Source: Flavobacteriaceae bacterium
GTDB lineage: Bacteria; Bacteroidota; Bacteroidia; Flavobacteriales; Flavobacteriaceae
DNA: 14,390 nucleotides
NCBI GenBank assembly: GCA_002693605.1
Contig: NZQO01000140.1
Span: forward strand, 1-14,390
Direction of reading: 5' to 3'
Below, piece by piece: positions 1-6,320 of the stretch; within the stretch, counting starts at the first letter, position 1, and each line of letters begins with the position of its first letter. Under the pieces are notes generated by a model. The model was not told the DNA's origin. It did no database searches and saw only the letters and a list, made by a program, of their open reading frames with translations. Both the position numbers and the translations under genes were made by a program.

Positions 1-768
1 GCAGAGGCAGGGGTAGATTGCATCAAGCTCATTGACCAGGACCAGATGAGCAAGGCTGAAATACAGGCGGTGGTAGATGAGGCCCACAAGCAAAACTTAA
101 AAGTTGTCGCCCATGCGCACAGGCCCGATGAAATCAGGTTGGGGCTTGCCGCCGGGGTCGATTGCTTTGAGCATACTGGCTTGTCCTCTGCACCAAAGTA
201 CCCGGAAGATATAATGGAGGCAATTCGCGAGCGAACCGCCAAAATGAATCTTGGTCCGCTTTTTTGGTGTCCAACCGTAGAAGGCCTCTATAATTTCGAA
301 TATACCCGCGACCATGGCGAGCACCTGGATAATGATTCTTGGCACCGCGGCCTACACGATACGATTGTTACCGACATAAAGCAAAGTCTAGAGCACAAGG
401 ATCGCCTTTCCTATTTTCAGCTTACCCCCGTTAGAAAGCCAACGTTGGAAACTAAGATCAACCAATTAATGGATGCCGGGGTAGTGTTAATGATAGGCAC
501 AGATAGTGGAATACCTCTAAAGTTCCATTCCCAATCTACATGGAACGAGTTAGACGTGTGGGTAAATGAATTTGGTATTGACCCCATGTACGCCATTCGC
601 GCCGCTACTTATTGGCCCTCGTTATGGATGGGCGTTGCCGACGATGTGGGTACGGTTACCGAAGGTAAATATGCCGACATCATAGCGGTAAAGGGAGACG
701 TATTGCGTCACATTGCGCTGCTCCAAGATGTAGATATGGTAATAAAGCACGGGAAGCGGTATAAATAA
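1..768 (+). CDS. Amidohydrolase family protein, C-terminal part (5' end outside window)
   Basis: The frame is open from the first base, so the gene begins upstream; 255 residues are visible. It is the C-terminal part of a metal-dependent amidohydrolase (TIM-barrel hydrolase of the imidazolonepropionase/prolidase-like branch). Metal-site elements are in the expected order: the IKLI strand with Lys9 of the fragment as the likely carboxylated lysine, AHAH at about residues 37-40, FEHT with His58, and GTDSG with Asp168. The end is the usual return to the small beta-sandwich (EGKYADIIAVKGD, then a strand ending in GKRYK). The family hydrolyses C-N bonds in cyclic amides or X-Pro/acyl dipeptides; the substrate cannot be read from this part. 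An internal ATG at 46 lies inside the barrel and is not the start. The stop is 4 bases from the stop of the convergent polymerase gene, and no terminator hairpin is visible between them. Confidence 0.85.
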   Translation, partial: AEAGVDCIKLIDQDQMSKAEIQAVVDEAHKQNLKVVAHAHRPDEIRLGLAAGVDCFEHTGLSSAPKYPEDIMEAIRERTAKMNLGPLFWCPTVEGLYNFEYTRDHGEHLDNDSWHRGLHDTIVTDIKQSLEHKDRLSYFQLTPVRKPTLETKINQLMDAGVVLMIGTDSGIPLKFHSQSTWNELDVWVNEFGIDPMYAIRAATYWPSLWMGVADDVGTVTEGKYADIIAVKGDVLRHIALLQDVDMVIKHGKRYK

Positions 769-772
769 TACA

Positions 773-1582
773 TTATTTTTGGGCCAATCTGCGTTTAATA
801 TTGGTTAAGCGGTAGTGATCGGCTGCTTTGATCTTGGCTAGTTCCTCCCAGTCCAGGGGCGTCGCCACGCCGGCTGTTCTGTTGGCCCGCAATGAATAGG
901 GACATACTGAAGTCTGACCGTAGGCATTCCGAAGATAATCGATAAAGATTTTTCCTTCCCGCTTGTTCTTTCGCGTAGCTGTGGTGAGGAGACTGGGAAA
1001 TTGCGTTTCCATTTCTTGGGCAAGCTGTCTTACCTGGTCCCGGCGCTCATCGAAAGTTTGTGTGCGCCGCACTGAATAATATATATGAAATCCATTTTTT
1101 CCTGTAGTCATCAACTGTGGGTTCTTTCCTTTTTCCTTCAGAAAATCTCGTATTTTTTTTGCGGCTTCCTTAACCCTGTCGAAAGCATTATTTGGGGGGT
1201 CTAGGTCGAAAACCACCTTATCGGGCTTTTCCAATTGGTCTTTTTTGGCCAGCCAGATATGGAATGAGATAGTTCCTTGGTTTGCCAGGTAGATCAACGC
1301 TTTTGTTGAATTGCAGTACACTTGTGTGTTCTTTCCCTCCTTCGTAGGGATTTCGACGGTTTTAATGAATTTGGGGAAATAATTGGATGCATTTTTTTGA
1401 TAGAATCCATCGGTGTCCACCCCATCTGGAAACCGTCTCAATGTAAGCGGTCTGTCTTTTAAATGAGGCAATATTTTATCGGCCACGCTTGCATAGTATT
1501 GAACCATGTCACCTTTGGTAATTTCATCTTCGGGAAAGATGGTTTTATCGGCGTGTGATATGTCTATTCCCTCAACGGTCAT
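773..1582 (-). CDS. ligD: LigD polymerase/primase domain as a separate protein (269 aa)
   Basis: This is an archaeo-eukaryotic-primase-type NHEJ polymerase (PolDom), the part of LigD that fills and extends broken DNA ends with (ribo)nucleotides. The N-terminus has the family pattern of a short strand, an FPEDEITKGDMVQYY segment and DRPLTLRRFPDG. The metal-binding DLDPP is at residues 126-130 (Asp126 and Asp128). It is followed by TGKNGFHIYYS near 160-170 (nucleotide-binding His) and FIDYLRNAYGQT with Asp215 as third carboxylate. About 270 residues is a full, isolated PolDom. Its ATG overlaps the TGA of the upstream ligase gene by 4 bases, which supports this start and suggests translational coupling. 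LigD homologues usually carry this domain fused to the ligase; here it stands alone. Domain identity is strong; function in NHEJ is inferred from the family and neighbours. Confidence 0.93.
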   Translation of the reverse strand: MTVEGIDISHADKTIFPEDEITKGDMVQYYASVADKILPHLKDRPLTLRRFPDGVDTDGFYQKNASNYFPKFIKTVEIPTKEGKNTQVYCNSTKALIYLANQGTISFHIWLAKKDQLEKPDKVVFDLDPPNNAFDRVKEAAKKIRDFLKEKGKNPQLMTTGKNGFHIYYSVRRTQTFDERRDQVRQLAQEMETQFPSLLTTATRKNKREGKIFIDYLRNAYGQTSVCPYSLRANRTAGVATPLDWEELAKIKAADHYRLTNIKRRLAQK

Positions 1583-2505
1583 TTAAGTTGTTCTTTTGTA
1601 ACCTCTGTGGCCTCCTTGTCGTAACGCATCCCGATAAAACTAGGATGTCGCAACTTGTTGTTTTTCGTCCATTCGGTAAAGGCAAATTCACCGACATGTT
1701 TTGGGGTTACCCAGTGGTTTTTACCGTCATTGGTGTTATCGAAGTCGTGAAACGGACTCTTTTTTCGTTCTATTCTATCAAACTCCCTTCTATATTTTCG
1801 AAGGAATTCCTTATAATATCCCGTCCCTACTTTTCCGGCGTACTTTAAGTTACCCGCTTCGTAAAAACCTACCAGCAATGCGCCAAAGCCCTCTCGGTCT
1901 CCCTGGGGCTCAGTAAAGCCACCAATGACTAGTTCTTGACCTTTGGCACATTTAAACTTGAGCCATTTTTTACTGCGGGAGTGTACGTAGGTAGAATCTC
2001 CATTCTTTGCAATGATCCCTTCCCAACCCTTCTTGCACGCTTCCGTATGGTATACGGTGCCATTTTTTCTTCGATGGGAGGTATACCGAAGTGGATCATT
2101 CCACGCGAACACCTTCTTTAGCACTTTTTTGCGCTGCAACAAGGGTAACTGTCGGAGGTTGTACCCATCCAAGTGGATGAGGTCGAAAAAGTAGATGTAA
2201 ACGGCTACTCCGGGGGCCCGCGCTTTTACCGGGTCTTTAATCTGCATCCGATTTTGAAGTTTGCTAAAACTGGTGACCTTACCCTCGAAAGCCACGATCT
2301 CGGCATCGGCGATTAAATTGGGCAGCTGTTGGGCGTCGATAGCTTCTACCAGCTCTGGATAACTCGGGGATAGTTCCATTTCGTTTCGAGACCACAGTGT
2401 AGAGGCTCCCTCTTTTACCGTAACCAAACAGCGTACGCCATCGAGTTTCCGTTCATAAATCCAAGTCTCATTATCGAAATAATCCTGGGTGAGGGTAGCG
2501 AGCAT
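1579..2505 (-). CDS. ligD: ATP-dependent DNA ligase domain of LigD as a separate protein (308 aa)
   Basis: This is a nucleotidyltransferase plus OB-fold DNA ligase that seals nicks using ATP. Motif I is ERKLDGVR with Lys20 as the adenylated residue. Further motifs are FFDLIHLDGYNL (motif III region), WEGIIAK (motif IV) and KKWLKFKC (motif V), followed by the OB-fold domain starting near ELVIGGF and ending with an HPSFIGMR-type segment. The ATG at 2505 is the only standard start in the open frame. However, the frame continues upstream without a stop to 2601 and encodes residues typical of the region before the ligase core (…YPGFVPP before MLATL). Translation may therefore begin at a non-standard codon (CTG at 2586 or ATT at 2583) or arise by frameshift from the phosphoesterase gene. 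No clear Shine-Dalgarno precedes 2505. The 3' end overlaps the polymerase start by 4 bases. Confidence 0.9.
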   Translation of the reverse strand: MLATLTQDYFDNETWIYERKLDGVRCLVTVKEGASTLWSRNEMELSPSYPELVEAIDAQQLPNLIADAEIVAFEGKVTSFSKLQNRMQIKDPVKARAPGVAVYIYFFDLIHLDGYNLRQLPLLQRKKVLKKVFAWNDPLRYTSHRRKNGTVYHTEACKKGWEGIIAKNGDSTYVHSRSKKWLKFKCAKGQELVIGGFTEPQGDREGFGALLVGFYEAGNLKYAGKVGTGYYKEFLRKYRREFDRIERKKSPFHDFDNTNDGKNHWVTPKHVGEFAFTEWTKNNKLRHPSFIGMRYDKEATEVTKEQLK

Positions 2506-2543
2506 GGGTGGTACAAAACCCGGGTACGTCTCTTTTCGTAGTG

Positions 2544-2552
2544 TTTTTTTTT
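2544..2552 (-). repeat. A9 homopolymer upstream of the ligase ATG
   Basis: Nine A residues in a row on the coding (minus) strand lie within the upstream open extension of the ligase frame, 13 codons before the ATG at 2505. Such tracts are prone to replication, transcriptional or ribosomal slippage and to sequencing error. The phosphoesterase frame has already stopped at 2583, so slippage here alone cannot fuse the two genes. It would instead set the frame of any ribosome that started upstream. Confidence 0.6.
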
Positions 2553-2582
2553 GCCTATCGGGTATGTCGTCCTTCCAGGCAA

Positions 2583-3179
2583 TCAGGGTGCGTCGTCTTT
2601 TTCAATTTGTTTCATGGTTCGCCCACTCGCAACACTTTTGTTCTCGGTATTGGTGGGTCTACGCCGTGCATCTGCCTCTTCATCGTCTTGCTTAATCAAT
2701 AGCCAGTTACCCTGCATATTGCCACTTTTCATTTTTATTAAGGAATAACCGCCTTTAATTTTTTTACCTGTGAGCCAAATTTCCACAGTGCCCATATCAT
2801 AGGAGTCTTCTATAGAAATTGGGTTGCCCTCACTGTCTTTCTTGAGGTTCTTGAACGTGCCCTTGTCCCATATCATGACCGTGCCGCCGCCATATTGGTC
2901 TTCTGGAATAGCGCCCTCAAAATCGGCATAGCCCATGGGGTGGTCCTCGGTGGGAATGGCCATGCGCTTTTCGGAAGGATCGGTGCTGGGTCCCTTGGGT
3001 ACCGACCACGATTTCAAGGTGCCGGAAATCTGTATCCGAAAATCATAGTGCAAATTGGTTGCATCGTGTTTCTGGATCACGAAAATAGGGGGCTTGCCGT
3101 TAGGTTTTTTTGCCGTGTCCCCTTGCGGTTCATTGGTTTTGTTGAAGTCGCGTTTATTTGTATAATCGTCGTTTCCCAT
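2583..3179 (-). CDS. ligD: LigD 3'-phosphoesterase domain as a separate protein (198 aa)
   Basis: This is the end-processing nuclease/phosphatase module of LigD, which trims 3' ribonucleotides and removes 3' phosphates before ligation. The conserved core is QKHDATNLHYDFR (His38, Asp46, Arg48) followed by KSWSVPKGPS, EDHP with His80, and the EGxIPxxQYGGGTVMIWDKG stretch. Spacing of His38/Asp46/Arg48/His80 matches the catalytic set known from Pseudomonas LigD (His42/Asp50/Arg52/His84), offset by four. The first 30 residues are polar and probably disordered. The last 40 (ADARRRPTNTENK…) resemble a linker, as though the protein had once continued. A GAGG element lies a few bases before the ATG at 3179. 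The stop is followed 77 bases later by the ligase ATG in another frame. It is the first gene of the presumed three-gene repair operon. Confidence 0.92.
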   Translation of the reverse strand: MGNDDYTNKRDFNKTNEPQGDTAKKPNGKPPIFVIQKHDATNLHYDFRIQISGTLKSWSVPKGPSTDPSEKRMAIPTEDHPMGYADFEGAIPEDQYGGGTVMIWDKGTFKNLKKDSEGNPISIEDSYDMGTVEIWLTGKKIKGGYSLIKMKSGNMQGNWLLIKQDDEEADARRRPTNTENKSVASGRTMKQIEKDDAP

Positions 3180-3263
3180 TACCTCGAGATTTTAGGTAAG
3201 GTATTTATAAACAGAGATTTTCTGTGTTAATTCCCCATTAAATAATGTGAAGAAAACCTGAAA

Positions 3264-3659
3264 TTATAGGGTGAGTTGCCAGTTTCTGTGAAGTATCCTG
3301 AATTTTTTCAATTCGTTGCGCAATAGGTCCAAAAATTCCTTGCCATTCGTGTTACTGCGCTCTAGGCGCTCGCAATTTTTATACAGTAAATTCGTAAGCC
3401 TCGCAACGGTGGCTGCATGGCGATATTTCGCTTCGGAAAAGCGCTGGCTTTCCGCCTTTAATATTTCCGGAGCCAACGATTCAGACTGTTGTACGATATC
3501 ACCGCTAAAATAAAGGTGTGGGTCTTCCTTTCCATCCTCTTGCAACGCCGCCAGGTCGTGCACGAAATATTGAGAGATGCTCCTGGAAAGCATAAAAATC
3601 TCGTGTGCCTTCTGATAGATAGGCGATTGCGCATTGTGGCCTTGGAAGGTTGGGATCAT
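3264..3659 (-). CDS. Small helical protein, possible four-helix-bundle family (131 aa)
   Basis: This is not confidently recognised. The sequence is almost wholly alpha-helical and polar with no signal peptide or membrane segment, so it is likely cytoplasmic. The segment IYQKAHEIFMLSRSISQYF near residues 14-32 resembles the first helix of the four-helix-bundle proteins related to 23S rRNA intervening-sequence proteins and diversity-generating-retroelement Avd, but no neighbouring retroelement or rRNA gene supports either role. The later segment ARLTNLLYKNCERLERSN is another amphipathic helix. A TAnnTTTG promoter box lies at 3689-3696, 30 bases upstream of the ATG. It is divergent from the Lrp-type regulator, with 128 bases between them, and lies 84 bases upstream of the LigD cluster on the same strand. 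That gap contains no strong terminator, so co-transcription is possible. Confidence 0.75.
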   Translation of the reverse strand: MIPTFQGHNAQSPIYQKAHEIFMLSRSISQYFVHDLAALQEDGKEDPHLYFSGDIVQQSESLAPEILKAESQRFSEAKYRHAATVARLTNLLYKNCERLERSNTNGKEFLDLLRNELKKFRILHRNWQLTL

Positions 3660-3688
3660 CTGTGAATTAAAATTTCTTTAATTTCAAT

Positions 3689-3696
3689 CAAATTTA
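3689..3696 (-). promoter_or_regulatory. Candidate -7 box (TAAATTTG) for the four-helix-bundle-like gene
   Basis: On the minus strand the bases read TAAATTTG, matching the Bacteroidota sigma-A -7 consensus TAnnTTTG, about 30 bases before the ATG at 3659. No clear TTTG -33 element sits at the ideal spacing, so this is a motif-only call. Confidence 0.45.
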
Positions 3697-3740
3697 GTAA
3701 GAGAAAAGTACAATCTACTAACGATAATTATGTAAATACG

Positions 3741-3748
3741 TATATTTG
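3741..3748 (+). promoter_or_regulatory. Candidate -7 box (TATATTTG) for the Lrp/AsnC regulator
   Basis: TATATTTG matches the TAnnTTTG consensus and lies 39 bases before the ATG at 3788, implying a leader of about 33 bases. The surrounding AT-rich region is shared with the divergent gene, so autoregulation by the Lrp-type protein could affect both. That is inference. Confidence 0.5.
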
Positions 3749-3787
3749 CCTACGATTTAAATGAAAAAACAGAAAAAACTTTAAATT

Positions 3788-4225
3788 ATGGTAGATTCTC
3801 TAAATCGGAAAATTCTCCGGTTACTTCAGCAAAATGCGCGGCTGTCCAGTGCGGAGATTGGAAGACGGGTGGGCATTAGCTCGCCGGCCGTTTCCGAACG
3901 TATCAAAAAAATGGAAGATGCAGGCCTGATCGTGGGGTACAAAACTGTGGTTTCGCCCTTTGAGTGCGGGTACCAGCTTAAAGCCATAATTACGGTGCGC
4001 GCGTTTATGGGGAAATTGAAGCCTTTTCTGGAGAAGATCAAAACATTCGAGGAGGTGCTGAATTGCTATCGAATAACCGGTAACGAAAATATCGTTATGG
4101 AAGTTGTGCTAAAAAATCAAAAACATCTGGAGGGTTTTATAGATCAGCTTATCGTTTACGGGGAAACCAAGACACAGATAGTGCTCTCCCACGTGGTGGC
4201 GAACAATGAGGTGCGGCCCGTTTAG
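3788..4225 (+). CDS. Lrp/AsnC family transcriptional regulator (145 aa)
   Basis: The length and layout are those of a complete Lrp/AsnC (feast/famine) regulator. An N-terminal helix-turn-helix spans about residues 1-50 (LNRKILRLLQQNARLSSAEIG, then SSPAVSERIKKMEDAGLI, the recognition helix region). A hinge follows (VGYKTVVSP), then a C-terminal ligand-binding/oligomerisation domain (RAM-type, about 65-140) with RITGNENIVMEVVLKN in place of the usual G-x-x-D/N-hydrophobic effector motif. Family members bind DNA as dimers to octamers and respond to amino acids; the ligand is not deducible. There is no membrane segment. It is divergent from the small helical protein and followed on the same strand, after 83 bases, by a DUF1328-like gene that may or may not share its transcript. 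Confidence 0.93.
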   Translation: MVDSLNRKILRLLQQNARLSSAEIGRRVGISSPAVSERIKKMEDAGLIVGYKTVVSPFECGYQLKAIITVRAFMGKLKPFLEKIKTFEEVLNCYRITGNENIVMEVVLKNQKHLEGFIDQLIVYGETKTQIVLSHVVANNEVRPV

Positions 4226-4308
4226 CTATCGTTAAAGGAATACTAATTAGCGAATCTTTAATAGTGTTTTGAAGGCCGGATAGATATCTTGTGGAAAAAT
4301 TGACAGCC

Positions 4309-4524
4309 ATGAAAAAATATACCTTCCACTTACTAGTACTCACCCTTATAACTGCCATATTAGGCTATAGCGGATTCGAATTTCTTGGCGATACCTTTGT
4401 ACGTTTTCTGTGTTTACTATTTGGAATTGGACTACTGATTTCTTGTTTGGATGCCGTAATCGTTTCTCGCCGAAACAGGAAGAACCTCAAAAAGCAGATT
4501 GAGAAGATTAGGGCGGAGAAATAA
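4309..4524 (+). CDS. DUF1328-like small inner-membrane protein (71 aa)
   Basis: There are two hydrophobic segments, roughly residues 4-22 (FHLLVLTLITAILGYSGFEF) and 26-48 (FVRFLCLLFGIGLLISCL), followed by a strongly basic cytoplasmic tail (SRRNRKNLKKQIEKIRAEK). The pattern of a hydrophobic helix, GYSGFEF-type turn and second helix resembles DUF1328/YtjA-type membrane proteins, whose function is unknown; the basic tail is an addition. I prefer the ATG at 4309 over the in-frame GTG at 4291, because the extra six residues add nothing conserved and MKKYTF is a typical membrane-protein N-terminus. It converges with the MFS transporter gene (12 bases between stops). The same-strand Lrp regulator lies 83 bases upstream. 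Confidence 0.7.
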   Translation: MKKYTFHLLVLTLITAILGYSGFEFLGDTFVRFLCLLFGIGLLISCLDAVIVSRRNRKNLKKQIEKIRAEK

Positions 4525-4536
4525 AGTTCTCTACAA

Positions 4537-5760
4537 CTATGTCGTGGCGTAGTGGGGTGATTTCTTAAGCAATCGATACAATAAAAGCGTCATCGCGGAA
4601 ATAACCAGTAAGAAAATAGCCATAATATACCATGTGAAGGAAAATCCGAGGGAATCGACCAGGTTCATGCCGCTGTTGTGACCAATGATATGCGATAAGG
4701 AAAAACTCATACTGTAAAGACCCATATAACTACCTTTTCTTCCCTTCGGCGCCATTTCGAGGGCGAGGGCATTCGAAAATGGCGAGCCTATCATTTCCCC
4801 AAGGGTCATGAGCAGCATCCCGATAACCAATACACCCACCCAATCGCTCAGGTTGAGAACGACGAAGCTGGCCGCCAAAAATACGATCCCCCAAAAGGTT
4901 GCCAATGTCTTTGAAATATTCAGGCGTTCCATCCAACCAATCAGGGGCATCTCAAAGAGTACGATTGTGGCACCGTTAAGGAATAGCAGCCACCCTATAA
5001 GATCTTCGGAAAGAAAATGAGCCTTTTCGTAATACAGGGGCATTACCGAAAAATACTGTACGAAAACCGTACTCTGGGCGACCATAATTATGAAAAAAAG
5101 TAAATAGAGTCCGTTGCGATGAGGCGGAATTCCTTCTTTCAGCAAAGGCTGTTTGGGCGTTTCCGCCGTAATTTTCTTAGGTTTCAGCAAAAAGAACAGT
5201 ACGCCAGAAGCTATTATACAGGTGATGCCATCTATCCAAAACAACGAGCTATAATTGATCGTGGCGATGATAATTCCGCCAAGTAAGGGCCCTACCGAAA
5301 ACCCAAGATTTATAGCCAATCGAATCAGGGCAATACTGCGTGTTACGTTTTTTGGTTTGCTATAGGCTTCTACCGCTACGAAGATGGCCGGCCGATACGA
5401 GTCGGCCAACAATATCAACCCAAAAACCCCCGCACAGAAACCGTAGAACGAGTCTAGATACTGTACAAGCACAAAGCCAATTCCCCCAAGTAGCAAGCTC
5501 ATTACAATTACCTTGTAAAACCCAATGGAATCGGTTAGGCGGCCACCTATCCAGGTTCCCAATAATGACCCTAACCCGAACGATGTCATTATCCACCCAA
5601 CCTGGGGCAGGGAAAAGCCTTTTGAGTTAACAAGATAGAGAGACAAGAACGGGATTACCATAGCACCCGCCCGATTGATGAACGTTACGAGAGACAGAAG
5701 CCAAATTTCTCGCGACAACCCGGCAAAATTTGCAATGTAGTTTGTATATAATTTTTTCAT
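4537..5760 (-). CDS. MFS family transporter, 12 transmembrane segments (407 aa)
   Basis: This is a complete major facilitator superfamily permease. About 12 hydrophobic helices lie in two sets of six, separated by a basic central loop near residues 190-210 (LLKPKKITAETPKQPLLKEG). The loop between helices 2 and 3 carries the MFS signature as LGTWIGGRLTDSIGFYKVIV (G-x-x-x-D-x-x-G-x-x). The second half repeats it weakly as the WMERLNISK region. It resembles proton-coupled drug/metabolite exporters of the MFS_1 group (MdtH-like), but the substrate cannot be named. The ATG at 5760 has no clear Shine-Dalgarno. It lies only about 14 bases from the T-tract of a strong hairpin (5774-5806), so transcription into this gene may be attenuated unless a promoter overlaps the T-tract (TAGTTTTG at 5772-5779 fits the -7 consensus). 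Confidence 0.9.
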   Translation of the reverse strand: MKKLYTNYIANFAGLSREIWLLSLVTFINRAGAMVIPFLSLYLVNSKGFSLPQVGWIMTSFGLGSLLGTWIGGRLTDSIGFYKVIVMSLLLGGIGFVLVQYLDSFYGFCAGVFGLILLADSYRPAIFVAVEAYSKPKNVTRSIALIRLAINLGFSVGPLLGGIIIATINYSSLFWIDGITCIIASGVLFFLLKPKKITAETPKQPLLKEGIPPHRNGLYLLFFIIMVAQSTVFVQYFSVMPLYYEKAHFLSEDLIGWLLFLNGATIVLFEMPLIGWMERLNISKTLATFWGIVFLAASFVVLNLSDWVGVLVIGMLLMTLGEMIGSPFSNALALEMAPKGRKGSYMGLYSMSFSLSHIIGHNSGMNLVDSLGFSFTWYIMAIFLLVISAMTLLLYRLLKKSPHYATT

Positions 5761-5773
5761 AGCGCAATCATCA

Positions 5774-5806
5774 AAACTAAAACGTCCCGGGCCTAATTCC
5801 GGGACG
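5774..5806 (-). terminator. Rho-independent terminator or attenuator between crcB and the MFS gene
   Basis: The arms CGTCCCGG (5783-5790) and CCGGGACG (5799-5806) form a perfect 8-bp GC-rich stem with an 8-base loop. On the minus strand it is followed by TTTTAGTTTT. It could end the SRPBCC-crcB transcript, end a small RNA, or act as an attenuator in the MFS leader. Confidence 0.75.
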
Positions 5807-5809
5807 CTT

Positions 5810-5925
5810 ACATATTATATCTGTTCTTACTGATTAATACCAATTTCCCCTTATAGTTAGCTGGGTTTCCGTGGGTCTCATGACTATATTCAGTATGGAT
5901 TCCATAATTTTGGTTTCTATCTTTC
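5810..5925 (-). ncRNA. Candidate structured RNA (leader or small RNA) upstream of the MFS gene
   Basis: This is noncoding sequence with nested complementary arms. TACTGA (5828-5833) pairs with TCAGTA (5890-5895), enclosing TATAGT (5852-5857) with ACTATA (5883-5888). A further palindrome-like TATGGA/TCCATA unit lies next to it at 5894-5906. A -7-like box precedes the region and a strong intrinsic terminator follows it. I do not recognise a known riboswitch class. The pairing is seen by eye only; covariation is untested. Confidence 0.35.
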
Positions 5926-5929
5926 GTGC

Positions 5930-5937
5930 CAAAGATA
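5930..5937 (-). promoter_or_regulatory. Candidate -7 box (TATCTTTG) for the RNA/MFS leader
   Basis: On the minus strand TATCTTTG matches TAnnTTTG exactly, and a TTG lies 23 bases further upstream (5961-5963), at the long end of reported spacings. The box is also one side of an inverted repeat (5918-5924 with 5931-5937), which could be an operator. Confidence 0.4.
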
Positions 5938-5945
5938 CTTTAAAA

Positions 5946-6317
5946 TCATACTACTTTAACCAACCACATCCCAGCTATTACGGCTAATAGACCAAGCAAG
6001 ATGCTCGCCACGGTATAGACGAAAAACGAGGTAAAATCACCAGTCTTGAGAAATAATTGATTTTCATAGGCGAAGGCGGAAAAGGTGGTAAAGCCACCGC
6101 AAAATCCGGTTGCCAAAAATAATAGCGTAGTTTCGGGAAATGTAATGCTCTTCAGTGCCCAACCGAATAGGATACCGATTATGAAACAGCCCAATATATT
6201 GGCTGCAAAGGTACCCCAAGGAAGTATTGCCGTTTGGGAATTTATGTATTTTCCCAAGAGATAACGCAACGTGCTACCAAGGCCACCTCCCAAAAATACC
6301 AATAAGGCGTGTTTCAT
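5946..6317 (-). CDS. crcB: CrcB/FluC fluoride ion channel (123 aa)
   Basis: This is a small four-helix membrane protein of normal family length that forms dual-topology dimers and exports fluoride. Diagnostic motifs are GGGLGSTLRYLLG near residue 10 (conserved Gly and Arg), WGTFAANILGCFIIG (conserved Asn in helix 2), and GFCGGFTTFSAFAYE (residues about 72-86). The last carries the TTFS segment, with phenylalanines and the Na+-binding break in helix 3. The stop is followed by 140 noncoding bases and a terminator hairpin. The gene starts 3 bases after the stop of the upstream SRPBCC/GyrI-like gene, so the two are probably one operon. No fluoride riboswitch is visible directly upstream, as that position is coding. 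Confidence 0.95.
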   Translation of the reverse strand: MKHALLVFLGGGLGSTLRYLLGKYINSQTAILPWGTFAANILGCFIIGILFGWALKSITFPETTLLFLATGFCGGFTTFSAFAYENQLFLKTGDFTSFFVYTVASILLGLLAVIAGMWLVKVV

Positions 6318-6320
6318 GAC

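Noticed and set aside
3264..3659. Small helical protein as a diversity-generating-retroelement Avd protein
   Set aside because: No reverse transcriptase or template/variable repeat is present nearby; only the general four-helix pattern is similar.
4291..4308. GTG at 4291 as the start of the DUF1328-like protein
   Set aside because: The ATG at 4309 gives a typical membrane-protein N-terminus and the extra residues show no conserved feature.
5918..5937. Inverted repeat as terminator of crcB
   Set aside because: The stem is AT-rich with no T-tract after it on either strand; the GC hairpin at 5783-5806 is the better terminator.
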